From Methanoculleus taiwanensis (GTDB lineage Archaea; Halobacteriota; Methanomicrobia; Methanomicrobiales; Methanoculleaceae): a DNA stretch of 64,000 bases. The position numbers were made by a program, and so were the translations under genes. Position 1 is the first letter of the stretch; each line of letters begins with the position of its first letter. Below the pieces are notes generated by a model. It was given only the letters and a program-made list of their open reading frames with translations, was not told the origin of the DNA and did not search any database. Positions 35,443 to 43,602 of this stretch are shown in pieces. Location of the stretch: assembly GCF_004102725.1 (NCBI RefSeq), contig NZ_LHQS01000003.1, forward strand, positions 245,889 through 309,888, read 5' to 3'.

Positions 35443-36684
35443 ATGGAGCTCTGCCGGGAAATCGAACTTGAGGGCCATATCATCGATTCCGGCATCATGA
35501 CCCTCGTATTCGATAAGATCATGGACATGGGCGGGGAGTTTGAGATCCTCACCTTCAACGTAGGAAAACATAAAAAAGACCCGAGCTATGCGCGGCTTCG
35601 TATCACCGCCGCCGAAGACCAGCAGCTCGACTCCATCCTCTCCGAGCTGCACCGCCTCGGTGCACGCTCACCCGAGATTAAGGATGTCACCCTCAAACCG
35701 GCAGAGGGCGACAGGATTGTTCCGAAGGGCTTTTACTCGACCACCAACCACCCGACGTTCGTCAAGTACCGGGACGAATGGCTCCCGGTCGAGGGGATCG
35801 AGATGGACTGTCTCATCGTCGTTCTGGAGGATGCGAAGCGAGCGATCTGCACCCCCCTCTCAAAGCTTAAGGCGGGAGACGCCGTTGTCATCGGTGAGAA
35901 CGGCGTCCGGGTCGTGTACCCCGAACGCCCCCGGAAAGTAAGCACGTTTGAGTTCATGCACGGCACGGTATCCTCCGAACGGCCGAGCGAGACGATCATC
36001 GCCAAGCTCGCACGGGAGATCCTCGCCCTGAAGAAGAAGGGCGGGAAGATCGCCATCGTCGGCGGCCCGGCGATCGTGCATACCGGTGCGGCGGACTCTC
36101 TCGCGAAGATGATACGGGAAGGCTACATCGACGTCCTCTTTGCCGGCAATGCCCTTGCAACCCACGACATCGAGTACAACCTCTTCGGCACGTCGCTCGG
36201 CATGGATCTCAAGACCGGGACGCTCGTCACGGGCGGCCACAAGCACCACATCTATGCCATCAGCGAGATCATGCGTGCCGGTTCGATCAAGAACGCGGTC
36301 GACCTCGGTATCGTCACCGGCGGAATCATGTACGAGTGCGTGAAGAACGGCGTTCCGTTCGTGCTTGCAGGTTCCATCAGGGACGACGGCCCTCTTCCCG
36401 ACGTCATCACCGACGCCATGGAGGCGCAGGATGCCATGCGGGAACTCATTCAAAAAGATGTCGGGATGGTCCTGATGATCGGGACACTACTCCACTCGGT
36501 CGCCGTAGGGAACTGCCTCCCCTCCTACGTCAAGACCATCTGTGTCGATATCAATCCCGCATCCGTCACCAAGCTGATGGACCGCGGCACGATGCAGGCG
36601 GTCGGCGTGGTGAGCGATGCGGGTGCGTTCCTGCCCCTGCTCGCCAAGCAGCTCGACGAACAGAGTAGTTCATCTACCGCGTAA
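35443..36684 (+). CDS. Archaeal ornithine cyclodeaminase / LOR-SDH family (TIGR00300)
   Basis: 413 aa from the ATG at 35443. The N-terminal LOR/SDH domain (ELCREIELEGHIIDSGIMTLVFDKIMDMGGEFEI) is followed by KGFYSTTNHPTFVKYRDEWLPVE, then the Rossmann half IAIVGGPAIVHTGAADSLAKMI (about 199), DVLFAGNALATHDIEYNLFGTSLG and VCDINPASVTKLMDRG-type sequences. A methanococcal member has been shown to convert ornithine to proline with NAD; older annotation called it lysine-ketoglutarate reductase. It gives the organism a proline route unrelated to the gene at 57907-58842. Confidence 0.88.
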   Translation: MELCREIELEGHIIDSGIMTLVFDKIMDMGGEFEILTFNVGKHKKDPSYARLRITAAEDQQLDSILSELHRLGARSPEIKDVTLKPAEGDRIVPKGFYSTTNHPTFVKYRDEWLPVEGIEMDCLIVVLEDAKRAICTPLSKLKAGDAVVIGENGVRVVYPERPRKVSTFEFMHGTVSSERPSETIIAKLAREILALKKKGGKIAIVGGPAIVHTGAADSLAKMIREGYIDVLFAGNALATHDIEYNLFGTSLGMDLKTGTLVTGGHKHHIYAISEIMRAGSIKNAVDLGIVTGGIMYECVKNGVPFVLAGSIRDDGPLPDVITDAMEAQDAMRELIQKDVGMVLMIGTLLHSVAVGNCLPSYVKTICVDINPASVTKLMDRGTMQAVGVVSDAGAFLPLLAKQLDEQSSSSTA

Positions 36685-37669
36685 GCGGCATGCAGTAGGG
36701 GCGCTCCTCCCGGAGCACGAACTCCCACTCCTGCTTGCAGGCGCAGTCCTCTTCTGCGAGAACCCGAAGGAGTTCCTTATCCCCGGTGAGCGAGTACTCG
36801 CCGATTCCCTTCACAATCGGGCGGTCGCAGGCACCGCAGTTATGCGGCCCCCGCATCTGCCCGCCGCCGACAGGGTCGCAGAGGATGTGAACGGGCGAGC
36901 GGATCAGCACGTCAAGAGCGCTCCAGAGATACGGCGGGCGATAGGCGTTCTGTTTCCAGAGCCGCTCCACGTCGGTTCTGGTCTGGACGGTGCAGAGGTT
37001 CATCGAGATCATATCGGCAACAGGCGAGACCTCTTCTATCGAGCGCAGCATATCATCCCGCGCCTCGGCTTCGGTCAGGAACGGGGGCTTCATCATCAGG
37101 TAGGCCTTAACGCCCGCCCCGGCGCGACGGGCGGTTGAAGCCGCCTGCAGGAAATCGGCGTAGGTAAAACCCTTATCGATGCTCTTCTCCCGGATAGCGT
37201 CGTTCGTGGTCTCAAGGCCCATCGCAACATGAAGAGGGGTAGACCAGGTGCCGTCGTCGATACAGGCGACGAACTCCGCCAGGCTATCCTCGCTCACGTA
37301 CTCCGGCCTTGTCTCCGCAACGACCAGCTTGCCGCGGAACGCCAGGCCGGCGGCAGTCAGCACCGCCGGAGGGACCTCCGCAGGGTCGAAGAAACTCCCC
37401 GAGGTGAAGATCTTCACCATCTGGTAGTCGTCATCGGCGAACGACTCTTTCACCCAGGCGATCTGCCCGAGGAGACGGTCGACAAGTTCGCTTTCGGAGA
37501 GCGGCGGGTAGCGTTCGTGACGGTATCCGCACATCAGGCACCGGTTCCAGGAACAGCCCGCCGTCCTGAAGATGACGGTCACCGTTTCGAGAACCTGTCC
37601 ATCGTAGAGGTCTTTTCCCCGCCAACAGGCCAGAGGTTTCAGAGCACTTTTGGATATCATTAACACCAT
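36674..37669 (-). CDS. Archaeosine biosynthesis radical SAM protein RaSEA
   Basis: 331 aa. The radical SAM motif is CSWNRCLMCGYRH (CxxxxCxxC, about 39-47), followed by KIFTSGSFFDP, VVAETRPEYVSED, VAMGLETTNDAIREKSIDKGF and a C-terminal Cys set (CGACDRPIVKG, DCACKQEW). This matches the archaeal RaSEA family, which with ArcS turns preQ0-lysine-modified tRNA into archaeosine at position 15. Its start is only ~13 bp from the divergent gene at 37683, so one of the two true starts may be a little further in (ATG at 37660). Its 3' end overlaps the previous gene by 11 bp. Confidence 0.9.
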   Translation of the reverse strand: MVLMISKSALKPLACWRGKDLYDGQVLETVTVIFRTAGCSWNRCLMCGYRHERYPPLSESELVDRLLGQIAWVKESFADDDYQMVKIFTSGSFFDPAEVPPAVLTAAGLAFRGKLVVAETRPEYVSEDSLAEFVACIDDGTWSTPLHVAMGLETTNDAIREKSIDKGFTYADFLQAASTARRAGAGVKAYLMMKPPFLTEAEARDDMLRSIEEVSPVADMISMNLCTVQTRTDVERLWKQNAYRPPYLWSALDVLIRSPVHILCDPVGGGQMRGPHNCGACDRPIVKGIGEYSLTGDKELLRVLAEEDCACKQEWEFVLREERPYCMPLTR

Positions 37670-37682
37670 ACCAGTTCATTCT

Positions 37683-38789
37683 ATGATTATGAAAAGGATC
37701 GCATGGCTATCACTCATAAGCATGCTGCTGATCGTGGGCACCGCATCGGCGGCATACATCGGCATCAGCGCGCCCGATCGTGTCGAGGCAGGCGCCCCGC
37801 TCATTGTGACGGGAACCACGATGCCCGAAGGCCTGACGAAGCCGTCGCTCAATCCGGGCTTCTCGACAGATGTCGTCCTCTACTACGCGGTCGGAACAAA
37901 ACAGGAGGTTGCACGAAACACCATCGTCATCCAGCAGGACGGGACGTTCAGAACGACGTTCGAGACGGCGGGACTCCGGAGCGGCCAGTACACCGTCGAG
38001 ATCATCGACCCGACAAAGACGACCTTCGGCGGGAGCTCCACCACCCTGCAGTTCGTTACCATCGTCAATAGAGCCGAGGAGATTAAGCTCACCGCACCCA
38101 CCACCCAGATCTACGACGGCACCCTGAACCTCGCCGGCTCGGTCCCGGCCCTCGGAGATGCAGGCATCCAGATCGAGGTCAGCCACGAAGCAGCAACGGC
38201 TTTTGGTCCCGCGTACATCAAGACCGACAAGAACGGGGCTTTCTCGCTCGAAGTTCCCATCTCGGAGGGCGGGACATACCGGGTGCAGTATGCCGACTAT
38301 AAAGGGTTCATCACCGCCGTCGACTACACCGTCACCGGAGGCTTCGTGAACCCCACAGGCCCTACGCCGACGATACTCCCCGATGCCATGACCGCCTCTG
38401 CCGGCGCCTCGCGTGACTCCCCTGCATACTTCGTCATCGATACGAAACCAGGACAGGTAACAGTCACCACCTCGCCCGGCATCGACTGGGTGATCGAGTA
38501 CGCCGATGAAGACCAGGCCACCCATAAGGTAAACAATAAAGGCCTCGTCGAGGGAGAAGAAGCCTCGTTCACCACCCGGGGCGGCGTGGTCTACGTCAAG
38601 GTATATCCCATGAGTTATACGGACAGCGGCACCGTCCGCCTCACGGTCGAGAACGCAGAGACCGTTCAGGCAAGCCAGACGGTACCGCCGGTCTTCGGTG
38701 ACGTCCCGACGACGACGCAAGCGACCCCGATACCCGTGGCGCTCGGTATCTTCGCCCTGCTCATCCTGCTTGTGATCAGGCAGCGGTGA
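37683..38789 (+). CDS. Secreted, C-terminally anchored surface protein
   Basis: 368 aa. Signal peptide residues 1-24 (KRIAWLSLISMLLIVGTASAAY); a series of beta-sandwich segments, the first GISAPDRVEAGAPLIVTGTT with Ig-like repeats to about 225; a Thr/Pro-rich linker near residue 235; a second domain (SPAYFVIDTKPGQVTVTTSPGIDWVIEY); then a Thr-rich stalk and a C-terminal helix (PIPVALGIFALLILLVI) followed by RQR. The layout is that of methanogen surface-layer-associated or adhesin-like proteins. Start may be the ATG at 37683 or 37689. Confidence 0.8.
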   Translation: MIMKRIAWLSLISMLLIVGTASAAYIGISAPDRVEAGAPLIVTGTTMPEGLTKPSLNPGFSTDVVLYYAVGTKQEVARNTIVIQQDGTFRTTFETAGLRSGQYTVEIIDPTKTTFGGSSTTLQFVTIVNRAEEIKLTAPTTQIYDGTLNLAGSVPALGDAGIQIEVSHEAATAFGPAYIKTDKNGAFSLEVPISEGGTYRVQYADYKGFITAVDYTVTGGFVNPTGPTPTILPDAMTASAGASRDSPAYFVIDTKPGQVTVTTSPGIDWVIEYADEDQATHKVNNKGLVEGEEASFTTRGGVVYVKVYPMSYTDSGTVRLTVENAETVQASQTVPPVFGDVPTTTQATPIPVALGIFALLILLVIRQR

Positions 38790-38829
38790 CCAATCTATTT
38801 TTACCCGGAGAACCCACACTATAAGGCGA

Positions 38830-38914
38830 GCCGGGATAGTCTAGTCCGGAAAGGCGGTGGCCTTGAAAGCCTCTGGTGCTCGGCACCTCGGGAGTTCAAA
38901 TCTCCCTCCCGGCG
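38830..38914 (+). tRNA. tRNA-Ser (anticodon TGA)
   Basis: 85-nt class II tRNA without encoded CCA. Acceptor GCCGGGA pairs with TCCCGGC; the anticodon loop is CTTGAAA giving TGA; a long variable arm (TGGTGCTCGGCACC) forms a stem; the T arm is GGGAG-TTCAAAT-CTCCC. Discriminator is G. A TATA-like CTATTTTTACC lies about 33 bp upstream. Confidence 0.93.
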
Positions 38915-39388
38915 TTCTTACTTTTGTGCATGTTCACTGTTTCAGAGCGGAGCCGCCGGCACCCCGCATACCTTCCTGTTTGAATACGACGTGACTGTTG
39001 CCCGCCGCGACACGTTTCCGCAGACACGCTCCCTCATACAGCTGAAGCGCCGCGATCCGATAGCGGGGTCACGTCAGGTCACGGACAATAAGAATGCTGT
39101 TCGGATCACGAATACAGAGAACAACGCCGTCCGCCACCGCGCCTCTGACGCCTCCGGCGGACGGCGTACCAGTGCTCGGATGAGGGAAAACATGCACATC
39201 CCCATCCCGGAAAAGGCTCGTTTGATGCTATTTTCCGGTTTTTAACCCAGATCCCTGAAGGCTGAATTTAGTCGGGAGATTTCGCGGAGGATATCGACCT
39301 GATTCCCGAAATACTGGAGATACTTAGAGTTACAACGGCAATATGAGGGGCAGTACGTTCTGGAGGATAGATCCCCCGCCTCACTCCG
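38915..39388. other. Intergenic stretch after tRNA-Ser
   Basis: About 470 bp without a supported gene. An 84-codon frame (38991-39245) lacks a ribosome binding site and protein-like composition. A pyrimidine-rich TTCTTACTTTTGTG directly after the tRNA may end its transcript. Confidence 0.3.
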
Positions 39389-39473
39389 GGATCAGCCGTC
39401 TGTGGGCTTCTATGAGGGTCGGTTTTCCGGCGGATTCTCCCGGAACTGCTGGGATATAAGCGTTGCTGAGCCT
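39389..39473. repeat. Dispersed intergenic repeat, copy B
   Basis: Second copy of the element at 3122-3205. It shares GGGCTTCTATGAGGGTCG (39404-39421) and ends in a TATA-like CTGGGATATAAGCG (39448-39461). The two copies lie 36 kb apart in non-coding DNA and are similar along the full ~84 bp with only one obvious indel. Confidence 0.55.
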
Positions 39474-39638
39474 GAGCGACGGGCAGGAGACGCTCCTCAC
39501 GACGCGAGGCCGTGTCGGCCGGGTGAGGGCGCAGGCGTACCGGATATCGAGAGGAACCGGTGCAAGGATTGGAAACTTCCTGCCGGAGCATAGCCGCCGA
39601 TGCCCGAAAAGGAAGGCCTGGTATCTCCCGCCTCTTGA

Positions 39639-39743
39639 TCAGGAGCAGTAAGCGCACCCCGACCGTTTTCCGGCCTTCCTCATTATGGCGAGGGCTATAC
39701 CTGCCAGAACGACCAGCCCCAGCCCTATAATAACGATCTTCAT
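39639..39743 (-). CDS. 34-aa single-pass membrane peptide
   Basis: A short frame starting ATG at 39743 with GAGGGTG just upstream. The first 20 residues are a hydrophobic helix (KIVIIGLGLVVLAGIALAIM), then a basic stretch RKAGKRSG and a C-terminus with two cysteines (CAYCS). The layout resembles small Cys-tailed membrane peptides such as those near FeoB, but no such partner is here. It lies 143 bp downstream of the frameshifted pfk on the same strand. Moderately convincing because of the ribosome binding site and the clean helix. Confidence 0.45.
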   Translation of the reverse strand: MKIVIIGLGLVVLAGIALAIMRKAGKRSGCAYCS

Positions 39744-39886
39744 CACCCTCACATGCACTCCCTCCACAATTGAGAGATCTTTCCAATCAGGTTCATTTCA
39801 GGCCTCCGTGCCTATCCTCCATGCCCGCACCTGGGGGCGGCAGCATCGGCACCACGGTGCATAAACCTTGCGGGCACCATTCACTC

Positions 39887-40854
39887 CTACTCGGAGAGGA
39901 GCGGGAATATACTCATCAGGCCAGGATCGAGCGGTTTTTTCTTCTGCCAGGCCTCTTCAAGCGGCGTATAAGTAACCTCTCCCCTCACCTCTCCGGCCAT
40001 GCACCCGCTCCGGCCTTCGAGGAGTGCCGTAACGGCCGCAACACCGAGCTTGCTGCCGAGCACGCGGTCACGTACCGTAGGCGGCCCCCCCGCTGGAGGT
40101 GCCCGAGAACGACGACACGTGACTCGAACTCGAGATACTCCCGGAGGGATTCGGCTATCTCAAAGGATCTCCCCGGCCGGTCGCCTTCAGCCACGACAAC
40201 GATCGCGCTCTTCTTGCCGATGGCAAGCCCCTCTTCAAGTCGGGCGGCTATCTTTGCAAGCGCTATCGATTCTTCGGGGATAATCAGCTCCTCAGCACCG
40301 CCGGCAATACCGCTCTCGAGCGCAAGGTAGCCGCTCTCCCGGCCCATCACCTCGACAAAGAAGAGGCGATCGTGCGACCGTGCCGTATCACGGATCCGAT
40401 CGATTGCATTGAGGGCGCAGTTCGCGGCAGTATCGAACCCGATGCAGTAGTCGGTACCGTAGACGTCGTTGTCGATGCTCGCCGGCACCCCGATAAGCGC
40501 TACCCCCCACTCTTCGGCGAGAATGCTTCCGCCGTGGAAAGTCCCGTCGCCCCCGATCAGGAGCAGCCCGTCCAGCTCCGCCTGTTGAACGGTCTCTGCA
40601 GCCTTTGCCCTCCCTTCCCGGGTTTGAAACTCCGGGGAGCGGGACGTCTCGAGAATCGTTCCGCCGAGGTGGATGGTGTTCCGGATCGCCGTCCGGTCGA
40701 GCGGCATCGTCTCGCCCTCAATAAGCCCGGCATACCCTCTGCGTACCCCGACCACCTCCACCCCGCCTGCAAGCCCGGTGCGCACCGCAGCCCGGATACA
40801 GGCATTCATACCCGGCGCATCACCGCCGCTCGTCAGTACGCCTATCCGCTTCAT
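39887..40854 (-). pseudogene. pfkA: ATP-type 6-phosphofructokinase, frameshifted near the 3' end
   Basis: From the ATG at 40854 the frame encodes a bacterial-type PfkA: GVLTSGGDAPGMNACIRA, LLIGGDGTFHGG (Gly at the position that distinguishes ATP from PPi use), PASIDNDVYGTDYCIGFDTA with the catalytic Asp, VEVMGRESGYLALESGIAGG and VVVLGHLQRGG. There, in a run of seven G's (minus strand; plus-strand C's at about 40085-40091), the frame shifts. With eight G's it continues as PPTVRDRVLGSKLGVAAVTALLEG to a stop at 39887, giving the expected length of ~323 aa. As read, the protein instead ends at 39985 with an unrelated tail. pgk lies just upstream. Confidence 0.85.
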
Positions 40855-40879
40855 CGAGATTCCCCGAAATGCCGGACGA

Positions 40880-42091
40880 TCAGGCTCGCTTCTCCATGAG
40901 CTCCGGCATCGCATCCTGGAGCGCCTCGACCCCGGGCAACGGTTTTCCCGCAAGGAGTTCCAGTACGGCTCCGCCGCCCGTCGATATATGCGAGATCCGA
41001 TCCGCAAACCCAAACCGCTCGACCGCCTCGATAGTCGAACCGCCACCGACTGCCGTGGTTCCCCGGATCGAGGCAATAGCCTCCGCGACCTGCCGGGTTC
41101 CCGTTGCAAACTCGGGGATCTCAAAGATACCCATGGGTCCGTTCCAGATGGCGGTACGGCAGCGGGAGAGCGCCTCCGAAAAGTCATGAACCGTCTCCGG
41201 TCCGATATCGGCAATGCGGCATCCCTCCGGAATCGCGGTTATCGGAACGGTGCGTGTCTTTGCGCCCGCCTCCAGCAGATCGGCCACGACGACGTCGCGC
41301 GGGAGGAGGAGGGTGACCGGCAGCGATTCGGCCTTCTTCTCGATCTGCCGGACCGAATCGAGCTGATCCGCTTCCACACGCGATGCTCCGACGCGGAATC
41401 CCTCACTCGTGATGAAGGTGGATGCCATGCCTCCCCCGATGATCAACAGATCCACCTTCGTGATGACATTCTCAAGGACAGCGAGTTTGTCGCTCACTTT
41501 CGCACCGCCGATAACCGCAGCAAACGGCCGCTCTGGGTGTTCGAGAAGATCTGCAAAGAGATCGAGCTCCCGCTGCAGGAGCAGCCCCGCCACCGCAGGC
41601 AGGTAGTTCGGAACGCCGACCACCGATGCCTGGACACGGTGGGAGACTCCGAAAGCATCGTTGACGTACACGTCGGCAAGACGTGCAAGATCTCTGGCAA
41701 ACCCGGGGTCGTTTGCTTTCTCTCCCTTGTGGAACCGGAGATTCTCGAGCAGCACGACATCCCCGTTTCTCATGCCGGAGACAGCTGCCTCGACCTCCGG
41801 CCCGACACAGTCGCGGAGCGCCGCGACGGGTTTATCCAGCAACTCGGAGAGGCGTTCGGCGACCGGGGCGAGTCGGAGAGAGTCCACCGCCTTTCCACCC
41901 GGCCGGCCGAGGTGAGAACAGAGAATGATCCGTGCATTCCTCTCGAGCAGGTAACGTATCGTCGGCAGTGTTGCACGTATCCGGGTATCATCGGAGATAG
42001 CCCCGCTGCTGTCCAGCGGGACGTTGTAATCGACCCGGATAAGTAAACGCTTTCCATGCACATCGATATCCTGTATGGATTTTTTCCTCAT
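40880..42091 (-). CDS. pgk: Phosphoglycerate kinase
   Basis: 403 aa from the ATG at 42091, with GGTG just upstream; an ATG at 42109 is possible. Substrate and nucleotide motifs: RLLIRVDYNVPLD (about 15), SHLGRPGGK, VVLLENLRFHKGE, DVYVNDAFGVSHR, AVIGGAKVSDKL, TAIWNGPMGIFE and TTAVGGGSTIEAVERFG, all canonical. It interconverts 1,3-bisphosphoglycerate and 3-phosphoglycerate; in methanogens this mostly runs in gluconeogenesis. The frameshifted pfk follows 25 bp downstream, so both were probably one operon. Confidence 0.95.
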   Translation of the reverse strand: MRKKSIQDIDVHGKRLLIRVDYNVPLDSSGAISDDTRIRATLPTIRYLLERNARIILCSHLGRPGGKAVDSLRLAPVAERLSELLDKPVAALRDCVGPEVEAAVSGMRNGDVVLLENLRFHKGEKANDPGFARDLARLADVYVNDAFGVSHRVQASVVGVPNYLPAVAGLLLQRELDLFADLLEHPERPFAAVIGGAKVSDKLAVLENVITKVDLLIIGGGMASTFITSEGFRVGASRVEADQLDSVRQIEKKAESLPVTLLLPRDVVVADLLEAGAKTRTVPITAIPEGCRIADIGPETVHDFSEALSRCRTAIWNGPMGIFEIPEFATGTRQVAEAIASIRGTTAVGGGSTIEAVERFGFADRISHISTGGGAVLELLAGKPLPGVEALQDAMPELMEKRA

Positions 42092-42109
42092 TTTCACCAC
42101 TCCCGGCAT

Positions 42110-42694
42110 GTTGTTCGCCCCCGGCGGGACGAGGAAGCGTCCGACATCTGCATCCGCATCATATACTACAGATCCGTGCCGTAGCCACGGATACCGACAT
42201 CAGCCACTGGTTCTTCGGGATGCGCCCCGTAGCATATAATGCTGTTGCTCACAGATCGTCCGGGACAAAAGACGGTGATCCGGATACCCCCTCTCACTTC
42301 GCAAAAGAACTTCTGCCGGGATTTCAGCAAAAGACCTGCAGAAACGGACTTTGCAGGGCACCTCCTGCAACGGTCCGAACGCCCGTCCAAGGCCGTCGAT
42401 GTGGATCGAAATCCGGCAACGTCCGCATCCCGCGCCGCACCTGTACACCACACGGGGAGGCTGCCCAAACAGAACCTGCCCGGCAGAAAAATGAAACATT
42501 GTGCCCCGGGATCGACCCCGGCGGTCTCGCGCATACTTTTTTTACGTGACGGAACGAAACGTACGTATACCGGAAAGCGAAAAGCTCGAGGACGGTACGC
42601 CGCATCACCACAGGATTGCGCCCATCCCTTTTCAGGTAGCAGTATACATCGCCATCGGGCCCGGTCAACCGGATATAACGAGGAGTGAAGAGAC
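42110..42694. promoter_or_regulatory. Intergenic region with the hypC promoter
   Basis: 585 bp between divergent pgk and hypC. The recognisable element is a TATA box GTATACATC at 42642-42650, about 50 bp before hypC, with ribosome binding site GGAGTGAAGAG immediately upstream of the ATG. The long frame on the opposite strand (42166-42732) has no protein-like composition. I see nothing else. Confidence 0.45.
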
Positions 42695-42922
42695 ATGTGC
42701 ATCGCAATGCCCGCTGAAGTACTGGAGATCAAGGACGAGAATATCGGGGTCGTGGACTTCGGCGACCTGCGGCAGGAAGTCAGGCTCGATCTCGTGGACG
42801 TGGAGGTCGGCGAGTTCGTGCTGGTTCACGTCGGGTTTGCAATTCAGAAACTCTCGAGAGAGGAAGGGCTCGAGACCCGTGAGATCTTCCGGCAGGTTCA
42901 TGCAGCGATGATGGAGGAGTAA
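42695..42922 (+). CDS. hypC: Hydrogenase maturation chaperone HypC
   Basis: 75 aa. Starts MCIAMPAEVLEI; the second-position Cys holds the Fe(CN)2CO precursor with HypD. The remainder is the usual beta-barrel (VVDFGDLRQEVRLDLV, GEFVLVHVGFAIQKL). HypC delivers the iron unit to the hydrogenase large subunit (55444-56820 is a possible client). It overlaps hypA by one base. Confidence 0.95.
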   Translation: MCIAMPAEVLEIKDENIGVVDFGDLRQEVRLDLVDVEVGEFVLVHVGFAIQKLSREEGLETREIFRQVHAAMMEE

Positions 42923-43260
42923 TGCACGAGTACAGCATTGCCCACGACATCTACGCGACCGCACGCCGCGCTGCCCTCGAGAACAAAGCAGACCAGGTGA
43001 AATGCGTCCACATCGATTTCGGCGAGATGGCAATGGTGAACCCGGAGCAGGTGAAGTTTCTCTTCGAGGTTATCATCGAGGAGGATCCGCTCTTTGCCGG
43101 GGCGACGCTCGACTGCCGGAACGTCGCGATCAGATCCCGTTGCGCCTGCGGATACGAAGGGAACGAGCGGTTCGTCTGTCCGGAATGCGGGAAACTTCCC
43201 GAGATCGTCGACGGCAGGGAAGTCGTCGTCACTAACATCGAGATTGAAGTCGCGGACTGA
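42922..43260 (+). CDS. hypA: Hydrogenase nickel-insertion protein HypA
   Basis: 112 aa. MHEYSIAHDIYATARRAA supplies the nickel-binding N-terminal MHE, and the zinc site is CACGYEG...CPECG (two Cys pairs, about 73-91). The E-rich middle (FEVIIEEDPLFAGATL) is standard. HypA passes nickel to the large subunit. HypB, HypD and HypF are not in the window. Confidence 0.95.
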   Translation: MHEYSIAHDIYATARRAALENKADQVKCVHIDFGEMAMVNPEQVKFLFEVIIEEDPLFAGATLDCRNVAIRSRCACGYEGNERFVCPECGKLPEIVDGREVVVTNIEIEVAD

Positions 43261-43488
43261 AAGGCGCGGCTCAGCAGGGCAGGATACGGATCCTTTTTCA
43301 GACACTCTTCTTCTCTGCAGGGAGCAACTCATATCGGGCAGCGGATGCCACTCTGCGACGCGCATATGCTGCACTGTCCGGCCTAGCTCTTCCCGGCGGA
43401 TCTCCGATTGCCGTTTTTCCATCATAGCCCGCGGAGCACGCCGCCGCGCAGTACCGGGACACTGACCGCTCCGAAGAAGAGATACTTT
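43261..43488. other. Gap between hypA and the micro-ORF before hypE
   Basis: About 230 bp. No gene is supported. The region is GC-rich except GATACTTTATG at the end, which runs into the micro-ORF. Confidence 0.3.
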
Positions 43489-43602
43489 ATGGGGTGCCGG
43501 ATCAAACGTACTAAGAATCAGTCATACTTCCGGACTTCTATCGAGGATCCGGTTCAGATCGAATATTCGGAATTATTTCTCAGAGAAGTGGATGCACGAT
43601 GA
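43489..43602 (+). CDS. 37-aa micro-ORF translationally coupled to hypE
   Basis: MGCRIKRTKNQSYFRTSIEDP starts at 43489 and ends with TGA inside the hypE start (ATGA overlap at 43599-43602). The basic N-terminus and acidic C-terminus (YSELFLREVDAR) look protein-like. The overlap is of the type used elsewhere in this window (hydrogenase, pyrC, argF), so a real small protein or a translational leader for hypE is plausible. No family is recognised, and the ribosome binding site is weak (GAAGAGAT). Confidence 0.4.
   Translation: MGCRIKRTKNQSYFRTSIEDPVQIEYSELFLREVDAR

Noticed and set aside
38991-39245. 84-codon frame after tRNA-Ser
   Set aside because: No start signal and no hydrophobic core; similar frames arise by chance here.
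39268-39786. 172-codon minus-strand frame spanning repeat copy B
   Set aside because: Its short similarity to the frame at 3040-3363 is explained by the DNA repeat; outside the repeat the two do not match.
39985-40100. Programmed frameshifting of pfk
   Set aside because: A G-run alone does not show recoding; no downstream structure or family precedent was seen. A plain indel is the simpler explanation.
42166-42732. 188-codon minus-strand frame upstream of hypC
   Set aside because: Composition (Arg/Cys/Ser-rich) is not protein-like, there is no ribosome binding site, and it would cover the hypC promoter.
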